DNA of 64,000 nucleotides from DALYJJ01 sp033763935 (lineage in GTDB: Bacteria > Acidobacteriota > Terriglobia > Bryobacterales > Bryobacteraceae). The DNA lies in contig JANRJO010000088.1 in assembly GCA_033763935.1 (NCBI GenBank), positions 1-64,000 of the forward strand. Direction: 5' to 3'. The notes beneath the pieces are model-generated. The model had not been told where the DNA came from. It searched no databases and worked only from the letters and a program-made list of their open reading frames with translations. The translations under genes were made by a program, and so were the position numbers. Position 1 is the stretch's first letter; each line of letters starts with the position of its first letter. Below, piece by piece: positions 34,400-43,236 of the stretch.

Positions 34400-35241
34400 A
34401 AGATCTGTCCGCCATGCCCTGGGGTCTGTGGGCCCGCCAGGTGGGTTCAGTGGCCCGCCTCGAAGTGAAGAAGAGTTTTCTCTCGAAGCGCGCTCTCTGG
34501 ATTTACCTGCTGGCGCTGCTGCCCGTCATCCTCACCGCCGGCCATTCCATCGTCGAGTCCTACCGCTCCCGTCCCGGCTGCTCCATCCCCGAAGACACCA
34601 TGATCTTCGCGGGCATCTTCCAGTTCTTCTACCTGCGGCTCGGCATCTACTTCGGCTGCGTCGGGATCTTCACCAACCTGTTCCGCGCCGAGATCCTCGA
34701 GCGCACCATGCACTACTACTTCCTCGCGCCGTTGCGCCGCGAGGTGCTGCTCGTCGGCAAATATGTCTCCGGCATGATCGCCGCCGTAGTGCTGTTCACC
34801 ATCAGCGTCGCCGCCTCCTACCTCACCATCGCCGCTCACTTCGGCGCGGAATGGCGCTCCTTCGTATTGCAGGGAGCCGGCCTGAACCAGTTCGTCTGGT
34901 ACCTGGTGGTCACCGTCCTCGCCTGCGTCGGCTATGGCGCCGTCTTCCTGATCGCCGGGCTCATCTTCAAAAACCCGATGATTCCCGCGGCGCTGTTCAT
35001 GGTGTGGGAAGGCATCAACGGCTTCCTGCCGGCATTCCTCCAGAAGCTCAGCGTGACGTTCTACCTGAAGTCGCTGAGTCCCGTGCAGGTGCCCGTCGAA
35101 GGTCCGCTGGCGCTCCTGGTGCAGAACGCCGAACCCACCCCCGCGTGGCTGGCCATTCCGGGCTTGCTGATGGTCAGCGTGGCCATCCTCTTCCTCGCCG
35201 CCCGCCGCGTGCAGCGCTTGGAAGTCAGCTACACCGAGTAA
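34396..35241 (+). CDS. ABC-2 type permease subunit (second copy)
   Basis: A 281-residue protein with about six membrane helices. Motifs RLEVKKSFLSKRALWIYLLA and TNLFRAEILERTMHYYFLAP, followed by LLVGKYVSGMIAAVVLF, belong to ABC-2 permeases. It starts in the ATGA overlap with the second ATPase. Its stop abuts the stop of the opposite-strand small membrane protein with no bases between. Confidence 0.88.
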   Translation: MKDLSAMPWGLWARQVGSVARLEVKKSFLSKRALWIYLLALLPVILTAGHSIVESYRSRPGCSIPEDTMIFAGIFQFFYLRLGIYFGCVGIFTNLFRAEILERTMHYYFLAPLRREVLLVGKYVSGMIAAVVLFTISVAASYLTIAAHFGAEWRSFVLQGAGLNQFVWYLVVTVLACVGYGAVFLIAGLIFKNPMIPAALFMVWEGINGFLPAFLQKLSVTFYLKSLSPVQVPVEGPLALLVQNAEPTPAWLAIPGLLMVSVAILFLAARRVQRLEVSYTE

Positions 35242-35631
35242 CTATCGCGTCGGAGGCCGCTCGAGAAAGAGCGGCTCCGTCTCCTGCGACGTCAGCACCC
35301 AGAACGCGTACAGGCTCACCGCGAAGCCGATCGGAAAGCTCAGGATCGTCAGCACCGCCACCACAATGCCCACCAGCCGCGCCCACTCCTCAAACCGCAG
35401 CAGCCCGATGCCCGCAATCACCGCCGGCGCCGCCGCAACCGTCATGGAGAGCGCCGCCAGTCCCACATAAGCCGGCACCAGCACCGACATGTCCCAGTAG
35501 CCGCCGCCCGAGAGCAACAGCAGGAAACGGCTCGCTCCCTGGAAGCGCCACAGCGCCAGGCCCCCCAACACGCCTCCCAACCCGCCATAAACGATATAGA
35601 TCCAGGCGAGCAGGCGTACGTGCCGGTCCAT
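35242..35631 (-). CDS. Small four-helix membrane protein
   Basis: A 129-residue protein with four hydrophobic segments at roughly 8-28, 45-62, 64-82 and 88-112 (LLAWIYIVYGGLGGVLGGLA, VLVPAYVGLAALSMTVAAAP, LVGIVVAVLTILSFPIGFAV). The layout is that of small acidobacterial membrane proteins of unknown role. It lies 12 bp downstream of the next minus-strand gene and may share its transcript. Confidence 0.78.
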   Translation of the reverse strand: MDRHVRLLAWIYIVYGGLGGVLGGLALWRFQGASRFLLLLSGGGYWDMSVLVPAYVGLAALSMTVAAAPAVIAGIGLLRFEEWARLVGIVVAVLTILSFPIGFAVSLYAFWVLTSQETEPLFLERPPTR

Positions 35632-35643
35632 CCATAGAGGAGG

Positions 35644-36666
35644 TTACCACCGAACCTCCACCTCGTATTGGTCGCTGCCCCCGTCCGGGTCGTGGATCTC
35701 GAACACCAGCCGGTAGCCGTTGCGCGCCGACGGGTAGTCGATCAGTTCCACCCGCCCCCGGCCGCGCCGCTTCCGCACCGCCGCCGCGAAGTTCTCGCGC
35801 GCCGGCAGGTCGCGTTCAAACGTCCCCTGGTCGCCGAAGACCGCCGCGCCGCTCAACGCTTCCGCTCGCGCGTCACGCCCCTGCACCGTAACCCGCACCC
35901 GCCCGTCCACCCCTCCCCTCCAGATCATCCCCCGGCGCGGCTCCAGCGGCTCCTGCGCCGAGCCTCCCTGCCATGCGAGCGTAAACCGGTACTCCCCGGA
36001 GCCGCTGTCCGGATCCCGCACCAGCACCACCGCCGTGTACTCGTTCCCCTGCCCCGGCTGCTCCAGCAGGCGCACTTCGCCGCGGCCGTCGCGCTCCGCC
36101 ACTTCCACCGCCACCACGCGCGCCGGCAGCGGATCCGTGAAGCGGAAGCGCTCGCGGATCACCTCCCCGCCGTTCAGCACCTTGCTCGCGCACCCTGCCG
36201 CCCGGCACCCGACCACGATTTCGCCGTCCACCCGTCCGCTCCACGTCACCGACGACCCGCGCACCGGCGGCCCACGCCGGAACGAATCCCCCGGCTCCCG
36301 GTCCGTCGGCCCCGTCTGCCAGTAGAACTCGAGCAGATAGAAGCCGCTGCCCGGCTGCCGATCGTCGATCAGGACCGACAACGTGTACTGGTTCTCCAGG
36401 CGCGGCTGTTCCAGCACCCGCACCTCTCCCCGCGAATCCCGCGCGCGCACCTCAACCGGCTGTCGCGCCTCCGGCAGCCGTTCGAAGAACCGCCACCGCT
36501 GGCCCTGGATCGGAAGCCCCATTCGGATGTCCGAAAGGACGCGGTCGGCACGCACCCGTAGCACCACGCTCCCGTCGACAGTGCCCTCCCAAACCAGCTG
36601 CGGCCGCTGAAACTGCGCCTCCGCGCCGGCAGCGCAAAGCAGACAGAGCAATGCTGTTAGCCGCAT
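35644..36666 (-). CDS. Secreted protein with three tandem beta repeats of about 105 residues
   Basis: A 340-residue protein with a signal peptide (MRLTALLCLLCAAGAEA). Three homologous units begin VWEGTVDGSVVLRV, TWSGRVDGEIVVGC and IWRGGVDGRVRVTV. They end with LEQPRLENQYTLSVLIDD, LEQPGQGNEYTAVVLVRD and IDYPSARNGYRLVFEIHD plus the tail SDQYEVEVRW. The units contain a DPD/DRQ plus GSG turn that looks like a calcium-type or carbohydrate-binding loop. I do not recognise the family. The repeats suggest a modular extracellular binder. Confidence 0.8.
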   Translation of the reverse strand: MRLTALLCLLCAAGAEAQFQRPQLVWEGTVDGSVVLRVRADRVLSDIRMGLPIQGQRWRFFERLPEARQPVEVRARDSRGEVRVLEQPRLENQYTLSVLIDDRQPGSGFYLLEFYWQTGPTDREPGDSFRRGPPVRGSSVTWSGRVDGEIVVGCRAAGCASKVLNGGEVIRERFRFTDPLPARVVAVEVAERDGRGEVRLLEQPGQGNEYTAVVLVRDPDSGSGEYRFTLAWQGGSAQEPLEPRRGMIWRGGVDGRVRVTVQGRDARAEALSGAAVFGDQGTFERDLPARENFAAAVRKRRGRGRVELIDYPSARNGYRLVFEIHDPDGGSDQYEVEVRW

Positions 36667-36789
36667 ATCTGATTGACGTACCAGTGCTTCAGAGCGTTGA
36701 ACTGGTGTAAACTGGGGAACAGTCGCTCGGCCCGGTGCGCCGGTGACCCGGAACCTTCGTACGGCTGCGCTCGTAGTTCACCTCGGATC

Positions 36790-38424
36790 ATGATGAACCT
36801 CATCGAAGAGCCTCTGGCGTTGCTGCTCGCCGCGCCGTCCGCCAAGGACGAGTTCGTCCGCTCCCTCTTCGATTCCAGCTTCTCCGGTATTCACTCCCTC
36901 GAGTGGTTCGACTACGCGCTGCTCGTTCCCTACTTCACCGTGATGGCCATCCTCTCCATCTACGGCTTGCACCGCTTCGAGACCATCCTCTCCCACTACA
37001 AGGGCCGCAAGAATATCCCCCAACAGCCGGCCCGGCGCTTCGCCGAACTGCCGCCCGTCACCATCCAACTGCCGCTCTACAACGAGCGATACGTCGTCGA
37101 CCAGTTGCTGGACGCCGTGAGCAAAATCGAGTACCCCCGCGAAAAACTGCAGATTCAGGTGCTCGACGACTCCACCGACGACACGCATCCGTACACCGAA
37201 GCGCTCGCTGCCCGCTATCGCGACGCCGGCTTCCCCATCGAGTACCGCCACCGCAGCAACCGCCATGGCTTTAAGGCCGGCGCCCTCCAGGAGGGCATGG
37301 AGAGCGCTACCGGCGAACTGATCGCTGTCTTCGATGCCGATTTTCTGCCTCCCTCGGATTTCCTGCTGAAGACCGTCGACTACTTCGCGGATCCGGAAGT
37401 GGGCGTCGTGCAGACGCGCTGGAGCTACACCAACCGCCATTACAACCTCCTCACCGAAGTGGAAGCGATGCTCCTCGACGGGCACTTCGTGCTCGAGCAT
37501 GTGGCCCGCGCCGGAAACGGCTGGTACTTCAATTTCAACGGCACCGCCGGCATTTTGCGGCGGCGCATGATCGAAGATGCCGGCGGCTGGGAGCACGACA
37601 CCCTCACCGAGGACAGCGACCTCAGCTATCGCGCGCAATTGAAGGGCTGGCGCTTCGTCTACCTGCCCGATATCCACTGCCCATCGGAGCTGCCGGTGGA
37701 GACCTACGGCTTCCAGGTGCAGCAGTCGCGCTGGGCGAAGGGCTTGATGCAGGTGGCCAGGAAAATCCTGCCGCGCATCCTCAAGTCCGATATTCCCCTG
37801 CGCTCCAAGATCGAAGCGGTCTTCCACCTGACCCCCAACATCTCGTACCCGCTGATGGTCATCCTCTCGGCGCTGATGCTGCCGGTGATGATCATTCGCT
37901 TCTATATGGGATGGTGGCAGATGCTCGTGGTGGACCTGCCCATCATGATCGCGTCCTTCTGGTCCATCGGCGCTTTCTACCTCACCGCCCACCGCCAGCT
38001 CTATCCGCGCTCCTGGTGGCGCGGCATCTTCCTGATGCCGGCGCTCATCTGCGCCGGCGTAGGCTTGACCATCATCAACGCTCGCGCCGTGCTCGAAGCC
38101 ATTTTCGGCGTCCAGACCGCCTTCGCCCGAACTCCCAAATACGCGGTCGCCGGGCAGCAGAAAATGAAGCTCGCGAACGTCAAATACCGCCGCCGCAGCG
38201 GCTGGCTCCCCTACCTCGAGCTCGCCTTCGGCACCTACTTCCTGTTCATCATCGCCTACGCCATCGACAGCGCGAACTACTTCGCCGCGCCCTTCCTGAT
38301 GCCCTTCGTCGGCGGTTATTACTGGGCAGGCATCTCCACGCTCTGGCAGGAGCACCAGGGCCGCATGCGCTGGCAGCGGGAGCAGGATGCGGCCGCCCGC
38401 CAGGCCGAAGCGGCTGTCCGCTAA
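36790..38424 (+). CDS. Membrane-bound family 2 glycosyltransferase (cellulose synthase-like)
   Basis: A 544-residue processive-type glycosyltransferase starting at ATGATG. A membrane helix (about 42-62) precedes the GT-A domain, which has all four signature elements: DDSTDD 126-131, DAD 182-184, TEDSDL 273-278 and QQSRW 311-315. Five further helices follow from about 350. Length and motifs match bacterial CslA/BcsA-like beta-glycan or mannan synthases. No PilZ domain is present. It may make an exopolysaccharide; it is monocistronic and converges with phnWX, leaving 16 bp. Confidence 0.9.
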   Translation: MMNLIEEPLALLLAAPSAKDEFVRSLFDSSFSGIHSLEWFDYALLVPYFTVMAILSIYGLHRFETILSHYKGRKNIPQQPARRFAELPPVTIQLPLYNERYVVDQLLDAVSKIEYPREKLQIQVLDDSTDDTHPYTEALAARYRDAGFPIEYRHRSNRHGFKAGALQEGMESATGELIAVFDADFLPPSDFLLKTVDYFADPEVGVVQTRWSYTNRHYNLLTEVEAMLLDGHFVLEHVARAGNGWYFNFNGTAGILRRRMIEDAGGWEHDTLTEDSDLSYRAQLKGWRFVYLPDIHCPSELPVETYGFQVQQSRWAKGLMQVARKILPRILKSDIPLRSKIEAVFHLTPNISYPLMVILSALMLPVMIIRFYMGWWQMLVVDLPIMIASFWSIGAFYLTAHRQLYPRSWWRGIFLMPALICAGVGLTIINARAVLEAIFGVQTAFARTPKYAVAGQQKMKLANVKYRRRSGWLPYLELAFGTYFLFIIAYAIDSANYFAAPFLMPFVGGYYWAGISTLWQEHQGRMRWQREQDAAARQAEAAVR

Positions 38425-38440
38425 CCGCCCTCGCCCTGTT

Positions 38441-40288
38441 TCACGGACGCTCCCCGGCGGCAATACGGCGCTCAATCTCGTCAATCACGGGCGCCAGTGC
38501 TTCCACCCCTCGAATGATGAAATGCGCGCCCGCGGCCCGAAGACGCGTTCCCGCCCGCTCATGCAGCGCCGCCAGGGCCTCGGCATTGAGCGCGGTCACC
38601 TCTTCCCGCCGGAGACCCGCTTCGTTGCCCGTCACCGTCACGCCCACCGTCCACATACCCGCGTTGCGCCCCTCGGCGATGTCCGCCGGCGTATCGCCCA
38701 CTTTCACGCAACAACTCAGCGGCCAGGCCTGTAGGCAATAGGCCGCCTGCAGCGCCATCCACGGCGCAGGCCGCCCGGCGGGAACCTGGTCGGCCGCAAT
38801 CGAGGTGTCGGGCTTGAAGCCGCGCGCCTCCGCCGCCGGCGCCAGCACGTCCATCATCTCTGAGTTGTAGCCCGTCGTCGCCCCGATCTTCACGCCCCGC
38901 GCCCGCAGCGCGGCCACCACGTCCTCCAACCCCGGTACAAGATCCGCGTGCTCCGCCAGAAGCGACGTCTGCAGCGGTATGAACTCACGGTACAACCCAT
39001 CCAGGTCGGCGTTCGGCAGCGCCGCGGCCACGTGCGGCAGCGCCAGCAGCGCCTCGATGTGCGAGCGCTTGTGCAACCCCATCGGCCCGCGCGCCTCCGC
39101 CTCCGTGATCGCCACGCCGTGCCGCCGGAACAACTCCACGAACGCCAGCGCCGGCGCACGGCTTCCGTAATCCACCACCGTCCCCGCCCAATCGAAAATC
39201 ACCGCCTTCACCGGCTCCCGCCGCGGCGGCCAGACCTCCTCCATCCCCTTCAGCAGCGCCCGCACATCGTCCGGGTACAGGCGGCCAATCGTGCCGATGC
39301 GAAAACAATCGGCGTCGCTGACTTTGCCCGGATAGATCGCGAACCCTCGCTCGCTGAGCGCGGAGTAGAACCGTTCGAAATCGAAGTCCGGGGACTTCGG
39401 GTAGCGATACGAACTGATGATGTGGCTCTGGTGCTCTTCGGCCAGATACTCTTCGAAGCCCAGCCGCCGCATGCCCTCCACCAGCACCGCGCGGTTCGCC
39501 TGGTACCGCGCCCCGCGCCCCGCCACGCCGCCCTCGTCCTCGAACTCCCGCAGCGCCTGTTCAAAGGCCAGGATCGCGTGCGTCGGCGGAGTAAAACGAA
39601 ACTGTCCGTCGGACTCCAGACCCTTCCACTGCGCGTACAAATCAAGCGAAAGGCTGCGCGCGTTGCCCTCGCACCTCGCCAGCCGGTCCTTGCGAGCCAG
39701 CACGAAGGAGAAGCCGGGCACTCCCTCCAGGCATTTATTCGCCGACGAGACAAGAAAATCGATAGCCGCTAACTCCAGCGGCACGGCGCCGAAGCTGCTC
39801 ATCGCATCTACGATAGTGTCGATCCCCGCCGCCTTCGCCACCCGGCAGATCTCCTCCACCGGGTTCAGCAACCCGGTCGTCGTCTCACAGTGCACCAGCG
39901 CCAGATGCGTGGGCGCACTCTCGAACGCGGGCGCCAGCTCCGCCGCCGCCAACGGCCTGTTCTCCGGGAACATCAGTACCACGGTCTCGATTCCCAGCCG
40001 CTCGGCGATCGCCGCGAGCCGGCGCCCGTACGCGCCATTCACTGCTACCAGCAGCTTCCCGCCCCGCGGCACTGCCGACCCGATGGCCGCTTCCACCCCG
40101 AACGTCCCGCTGCCCTGCATGAGCACCGCCTCATGCTCGGCCGAGCCGCCGATCTCCACCAGCTTGCGCCGCACACGTCGCACCGCCGCGATGAACTCGG
40201 CATCGCGCGAGCCCAGGTCGCGCCGCATCGCCTGCTTCACGGAAACACTGGTGGTCAGCGGGCCGGGAGTAAAAAGCAATTTGTCCAT
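38441..40288 (-). CDS. phnWX: Bifunctional 2-aminoethylphosphonate transaminase / phosphonoacetaldehyde hydrolase (PhnW-PhnX fusion)
   Basis: A 615-residue fusion. Residues 1-355 are PhnW: FTPGPLTTSVSVKQAM at 6-21 and PLP lysine in SSANKCLEGVPGFSF. Residues about 360-615 are PhnX, a HAD hydrolase: nucleophile Asp in AVIFDWAGTVVDYGS, the Schiff-base lysine in MGLHKRSHIEALL, GATTGYNSEMM and GDTPADIAEGRNAGMW. PhnW converts 2-aminoethylphosphonate and pyruvate to phosphonoacetaldehyde and alanine; PhnX cleaves the C-P bond to acetaldehyde and phosphate. Fusion would channel the reactive aldehyde. It is the last gene of a five-gene operon, 9 bp after the MFS transporter. Confidence 0.94.
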   Translation of the reverse strand: MDKLLFTPGPLTTSVSVKQAMRRDLGSRDAEFIAAVRRVRRKLVEIGGSAEHEAVLMQGSGTFGVEAAIGSAVPRGGKLLVAVNGAYGRRLAAIAERLGIETVVLMFPENRPLAAAELAPAFESAPTHLALVHCETTTGLLNPVEEICRVAKAAGIDTIVDAMSSFGAVPLELAAIDFLVSSANKCLEGVPGFSFVLARKDRLARCEGNARSLSLDLYAQWKGLESDGQFRFTPPTHAILAFEQALREFEDEGGVAGRGARYQANRAVLVEGMRRLGFEEYLAEEHQSHIISSYRYPKSPDFDFERFYSALSERGFAIYPGKVSDADCFRIGTIGRLYPDDVRALLKGMEEVWPPRREPVKAVIFDWAGTVVDYGSRAPALAFVELFRRHGVAITEAEARGPMGLHKRSHIEALLALPHVAAALPNADLDGLYREFIPLQTSLLAEHADLVPGLEDVVAALRARGVKIGATTGYNSEMMDVLAPAAEARGFKPDTSIAADQVPAGRPAPWMALQAAYCLQAWPLSCCVKVGDTPADIAEGRNAGMWTVGVTVTGNEAGLRREEVTALNAEALAALHERAGTRLRAAGAHFIIRGVEALAPVIDEIERRIAAGERP

Positions 40289-40297
40289 GAGAACTCT

Positions 40298-41476
40298 CTA
40301 TGCTAGCGCGCGGTATCGCCACTGGAAGGCAGTAAGCGCGCTCCCCGCCAGCGCCAGCACCACGAAGACCCGGAACAGCGCGTCCCAGCCGTTCGTGCTC
40401 GCCCACCACGCCACCAGGTAGGGCGATATCAACTGTCCCACCGACGCCATCCCGCTGATGAAGCCGGAGGCCGTGCCGCCGGCGGTCGCCCCTCCCGCGT
40501 CCTGCGCGCACGCGCCCTGCATCAGCGTGTCCGGCCCGAAGGTGAGGATGCCGATGAGCGAGATCCCGATCGCGCTCCACAGTGGACCCGCCGCCGCCGC
40601 CGTCGGTTGCCACAGCAGCGCCGCCGCCAGTCCCGCCTGCATCAGGCACGCCACCGGAAACCGCCGCGACCCAAACACGCGGTCCGATAGATACCCCGCA
40701 AGCACCGCCCCGCCGAAACCCACCAGTTCGTACAGCGAAGAGATGTATCCAGCCTGCTCGAGCGAATAGCGCAAATGCCCGGTCATATAGAGCGGCAGCC
40801 AGAACAGAAACGAGTACCGCGTAACTTTGAGCAGCGCCGCGGTGATCGCCACCACCCACACCACCGGTTGCCGCAGCAGCTCCCAATAGACCCGCCGCGC
40901 AGACGAGCGAACAGCTTCCGCACCCGGCCCGTCGCGATCGAACAGCACGAAGACCACCAGGATCGCCGCCAGGGGCAGCGCCGGCACCCACAGTCCCGCC
41001 TTCCATCCCGCCGTCGTCACAATGCGCGTCGCCAGCACCGTCGCCAGAAAGCCGCCCAGCACGTAGTTCGTCGACCACCACGCCATCACCACGCCCCGCT
41101 GCTTGGCGTCGAACCAGGTGCCCATGTTCTTCACCAGCCCCGGCCATCCCGCCGCTTGGCCCAGCCCGTTGAGAAACGAAAGCAGCACCAGCGGCAGATA
41201 GACGATGGCCTGCGGCATCACTAGATTCGCCGCCACCGAAAGGCCCATGCCCGCCGCCACCGTGACGCGCGGCCGCAGCCGGTCCGCCAGCGGCCCCGCC
41301 AGCAGTTGCCCCAGCGAATACGCCAGGCTGTAAGCGAAAACGAAATCCGCCAACTGCAGCTTGGTGAACAGTCCTCCCTGCTCCAGCGCCGGCATCACCA
41401 CGCTGAAGTTCTTGCGGCAAAGATAGAAACCGGCGTACGCCAGCCAGGTGACGCCGAAGATGTGCCAGCGCGTCAG
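40298..41476 (-). CDS. OPA-type MFS transporter, probable phosphonate/organophosphate importer
   Basis: About 392 residues if started at CTG 41476. The first ATG/GTG-type start (41401) would remove the first membrane helix, whereas the upstream frame reads RWHIFGVTWLAYAGFYLCRK and then NFSVVMPAL, the helix-1 hallmark of the organophosphate:phosphate antiporter family. The CTG overlaps the preceding gene's stop (CTGA), the same geometry as the usual ATGA overlaps. Other signatures: GPLADRLRPR, GWPGLVKNMGTWFDAKQRGV and VGFGGAVLAGYLSDRV. Position directly before phnWX suggests it brings in the phosphonate or phosphodiester product. Confidence 0.8.
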   Translation of the reverse strand: MTRWHIFGVTWLAYAGFYLCRKNFSVVMPALEQGGLFTKLQLADFVFAYSLAYSLGQLLAGPLADRLRPRVTVAAGMGLSVAANLVMPQAIVYLPLVLLSFLNGLGQAAGWPGLVKNMGTWFDAKQRGVVMAWWSTNYVLGGFLATVLATRIVTTAGWKAGLWVPALPLAAILVVFVLFDRDGPGAEAVRSSARRVYWELLRQPVVWVVAITAALLKVTRYSFLFWLPLYMTGHLRYSLEQAGYISSLYELVGFGGAVLAGYLSDRVFGSRRFPVACLMQAGLAAALLWQPTAAAAGPLWSAIGISLIGILTFGPDTLMQGACAQDAGGATAGGTASGFISGMASVGQLISPYLVAWWASTNGWDALFRVFVVLALAGSALTAFQWRYRALA

Positions 41477-42330
41477 CGCGATGCGAGCGCCTCCCGTACC
41501 GCGCGTCCCGTCCAGCAGGGATGCGGCTGCAAACCGAGCAGTTGGGCAACCGTCGCCGCCGTATCCACCGTGCTCACGGGAATGCTCAGTTCCCCCCGCT
41601 TCACTCCCGCCCCGCTCAGGATCCAGGGGATCTCGAGCTCAGCAAGCGTCTCTCCGCCGTGCTTCTTGCCCACACCGCCATGGTCGGAGGTCAACAGGAA
41701 CACCGTTCCCGCCGGCGCGGCGCGGACGATCTCCCCCGTCAGCCGGTCCGCTTCCTCCACGGACGCATAGTATTCACGGGTGCCGTGCCCCTTCTCGTGG
41801 CCCGCGTGGTCAACGTGGTCGAGATGGATAAACAGCAGCGCCGGGCTTGCTTCCTTCAAGTACTCGAGCGCTCGGCGCACCGTCTCCTGCGGCCCTTTCG
41901 GGTTCTCCAGCCGGTTCGCCACGCCCTTCTCCACCAGGCGCCCGAAGCCGCCCCAATCGTGAAAGATGCCGATCTTCGCCGCCGGCCTCTGCTCCCGCAG
42001 CAGCCCGAAAACCGTCGGAAAGATGCCCCCCGGACCCGTGCAGACGGGCGGAAACGGGTACTTGTCCGGCATCCAGTCGTTGGTGGTGACGCCGTGCTGC
42101 TCCGGCCCCGCGCCCATGATCATCGACGCCCAGTTGGGGCTGCTCACCGTAGGCATCACACCTCGCGCGCGATACGTCCACGCGCCCGCCTCGCGCAGCT
42201 TGTCGATGTGAGGAACCTTCGCCTTCCGCAAACCGTCCGGGCTCAAGCCGTCGTAGCCGATGACGATCACCGCCCGCTCTTGCGCTGCGCAGGCCGCGGC
42301 CATCAGCAACAGCAGCCCTCCGGCTCTCAT
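41473..42330 (-). CDS. Exported alkaline-phosphatase-superfamily phosphodiesterase/phosphonohydrolase
   Basis: A 285-residue protein from the ATG at 42330 (MRAGGLLLLMAAACAAQ, a signal peptide), overlapping the stop of the metallophosphoesterase gene. The type I phosphodiesterase fold is clear: VIVIGYDGLSPDGL near the start holds the first metal-binding Asp, VMPTVSSPNWASMIMGAGPE has the catalytic Thr, and HLDHVDHAGHEKGHG and LTSDHGGVGKKHGG are zinc sites. Relatives include nucleotide pyrophosphatases and phosphonoacetate hydrolase. In this operon it would release AEP or a phosphonate from a larger ester in the periplasm. Confidence 0.87.
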   Translation of the reverse strand: MRAGGLLLLMAAACAAQERAVIVIGYDGLSPDGLRKAKVPHIDKLREAGAWTYRARGVMPTVSSPNWASMIMGAGPEQHGVTTNDWMPDKYPFPPVCTGPGGIFPTVFGLLREQRPAAKIGIFHDWGGFGRLVEKGVANRLENPKGPQETVRRALEYLKEASPALLFIHLDHVDHAGHEKGHGTREYYASVEEADRLTGEIVRAAPAGTVFLLTSDHGGVGKKHGGETLAELEIPWILSGAGVKRGELSIPVSTVDTAATVAQLLGLQPHPCWTGRAVREALASR

Positions 42331-43232
42331 CCCCAGGGCTCGCTGTAGTGCGTATTCCACTCCACGCGGCCGATATTCAGAAGTTCGTACGTCGCTTTCT
42401 TCGGATCGATCTCCACGATGAGATAAGCGTCCGGATCGAAGCGCGTGGCCCCGATGGCCGTATGCTTCGGCCCGAACTTGTCCGCGAAATCCAGCCACCG
42501 GTGGCGGTGCCCGCTCAATACGTGCAGCACATTGCCCGCGTACTTCTTCAGCAGCGGATGCAGCCCGAAGTCCGCCCGCTCGACGTCCGCGATGCTCCCC
42601 ACCGGGTAGTGCACGAAGACGAACGTCGGCTTCCCCTGCCGCAACTCCGCCTCGAACCACTCCAGTTGCTCCAGGCCCAGGCTGCCGCGCCCCTTCTCGT
42701 ACACCGCACTGCCCGGCTTCCACGTATCGCCCAGAAAATTGTTCAGGTGGACGAACTTCACGCCCTTGTGATCCACCGCGTAATACGGCTTCACCCCCAG
42801 CTTGCGGCGAAACAACTCGTGCGAAGCCTCGCGCGTCATCTTGGGCACAAAGTAATCGTGATTCCCAAAACCGACGTGGACCGGCATGGCGAAGCCGTCG
42901 GTGAGTTCCTTCGCAAAGTCGATGCGCGTCTTGTTCTGAAAGTAGAAGTCGACGTCGGTCGAAGGGTAATCGTGGAAATAGTCGCCGATGAGGAAGACAT
43001 GCTCGAGCGCCGGCTTTAGCGCGTTCAGATGCGCCCGCGCCGCCGTCAGCCTCTCGCTGCTCTTCAGGATCGACTGCGTGTCGAGTTCGTTGCTCTCCGG
43101 CCCCTTGTAGAAGCCGTCGATGATATGCGTGTCGGCGATGACGCCGAAGCGGAACGTCCCGCTGTCCGCTCCGGAAATAACCGGGGCGGCCGCAGCCGCC
43201 CCCGCGATCTTCAGCCAGTTTCTGCGATTCAT
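42327..43232 (-). CDS. Exported calcineurin-like metallophosphoesterase
   Basis: A 301-residue protein with an N-terminal leader (MNRRNWLKIAGAAAAAPVIS) that resembles Tat-type leaders but has only RR. All metal-binding motifs are present: ADTHI, IGDYFHD, GFGNHDYF, VHYPVGS and LSGHRHRW. These form the dinuclear site of phosphodiesterases. It starts 4 bp after the TonB receptor stop and overlaps the next hydrolase, so two different exported phosphoesterases follow the outer-membrane receptor. Confidence 0.9.
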   Translation of the reverse strand: MNRRNWLKIAGAAAAAPVISGADSGTFRFGVIADTHIIDGFYKGPESNELDTQSILKSSERLTAARAHLNALKPALEHVFLIGDYFHDYPSTDVDFYFQNKTRIDFAKELTDGFAMPVHVGFGNHDYFVPKMTREASHELFRRKLGVKPYYAVDHKGVKFVHLNNFLGDTWKPGSAVYEKGRGSLGLEQLEWFEAELRQGKPTFVFVHYPVGSIADVERADFGLHPLLKKYAGNVLHVLSGHRHRWLDFADKFGPKHTAIGATRFDPDAYLIVEIDPKKATYELLNIGRVEWNTHYSEPWG

Positions 43233-43236
43233 AGCG

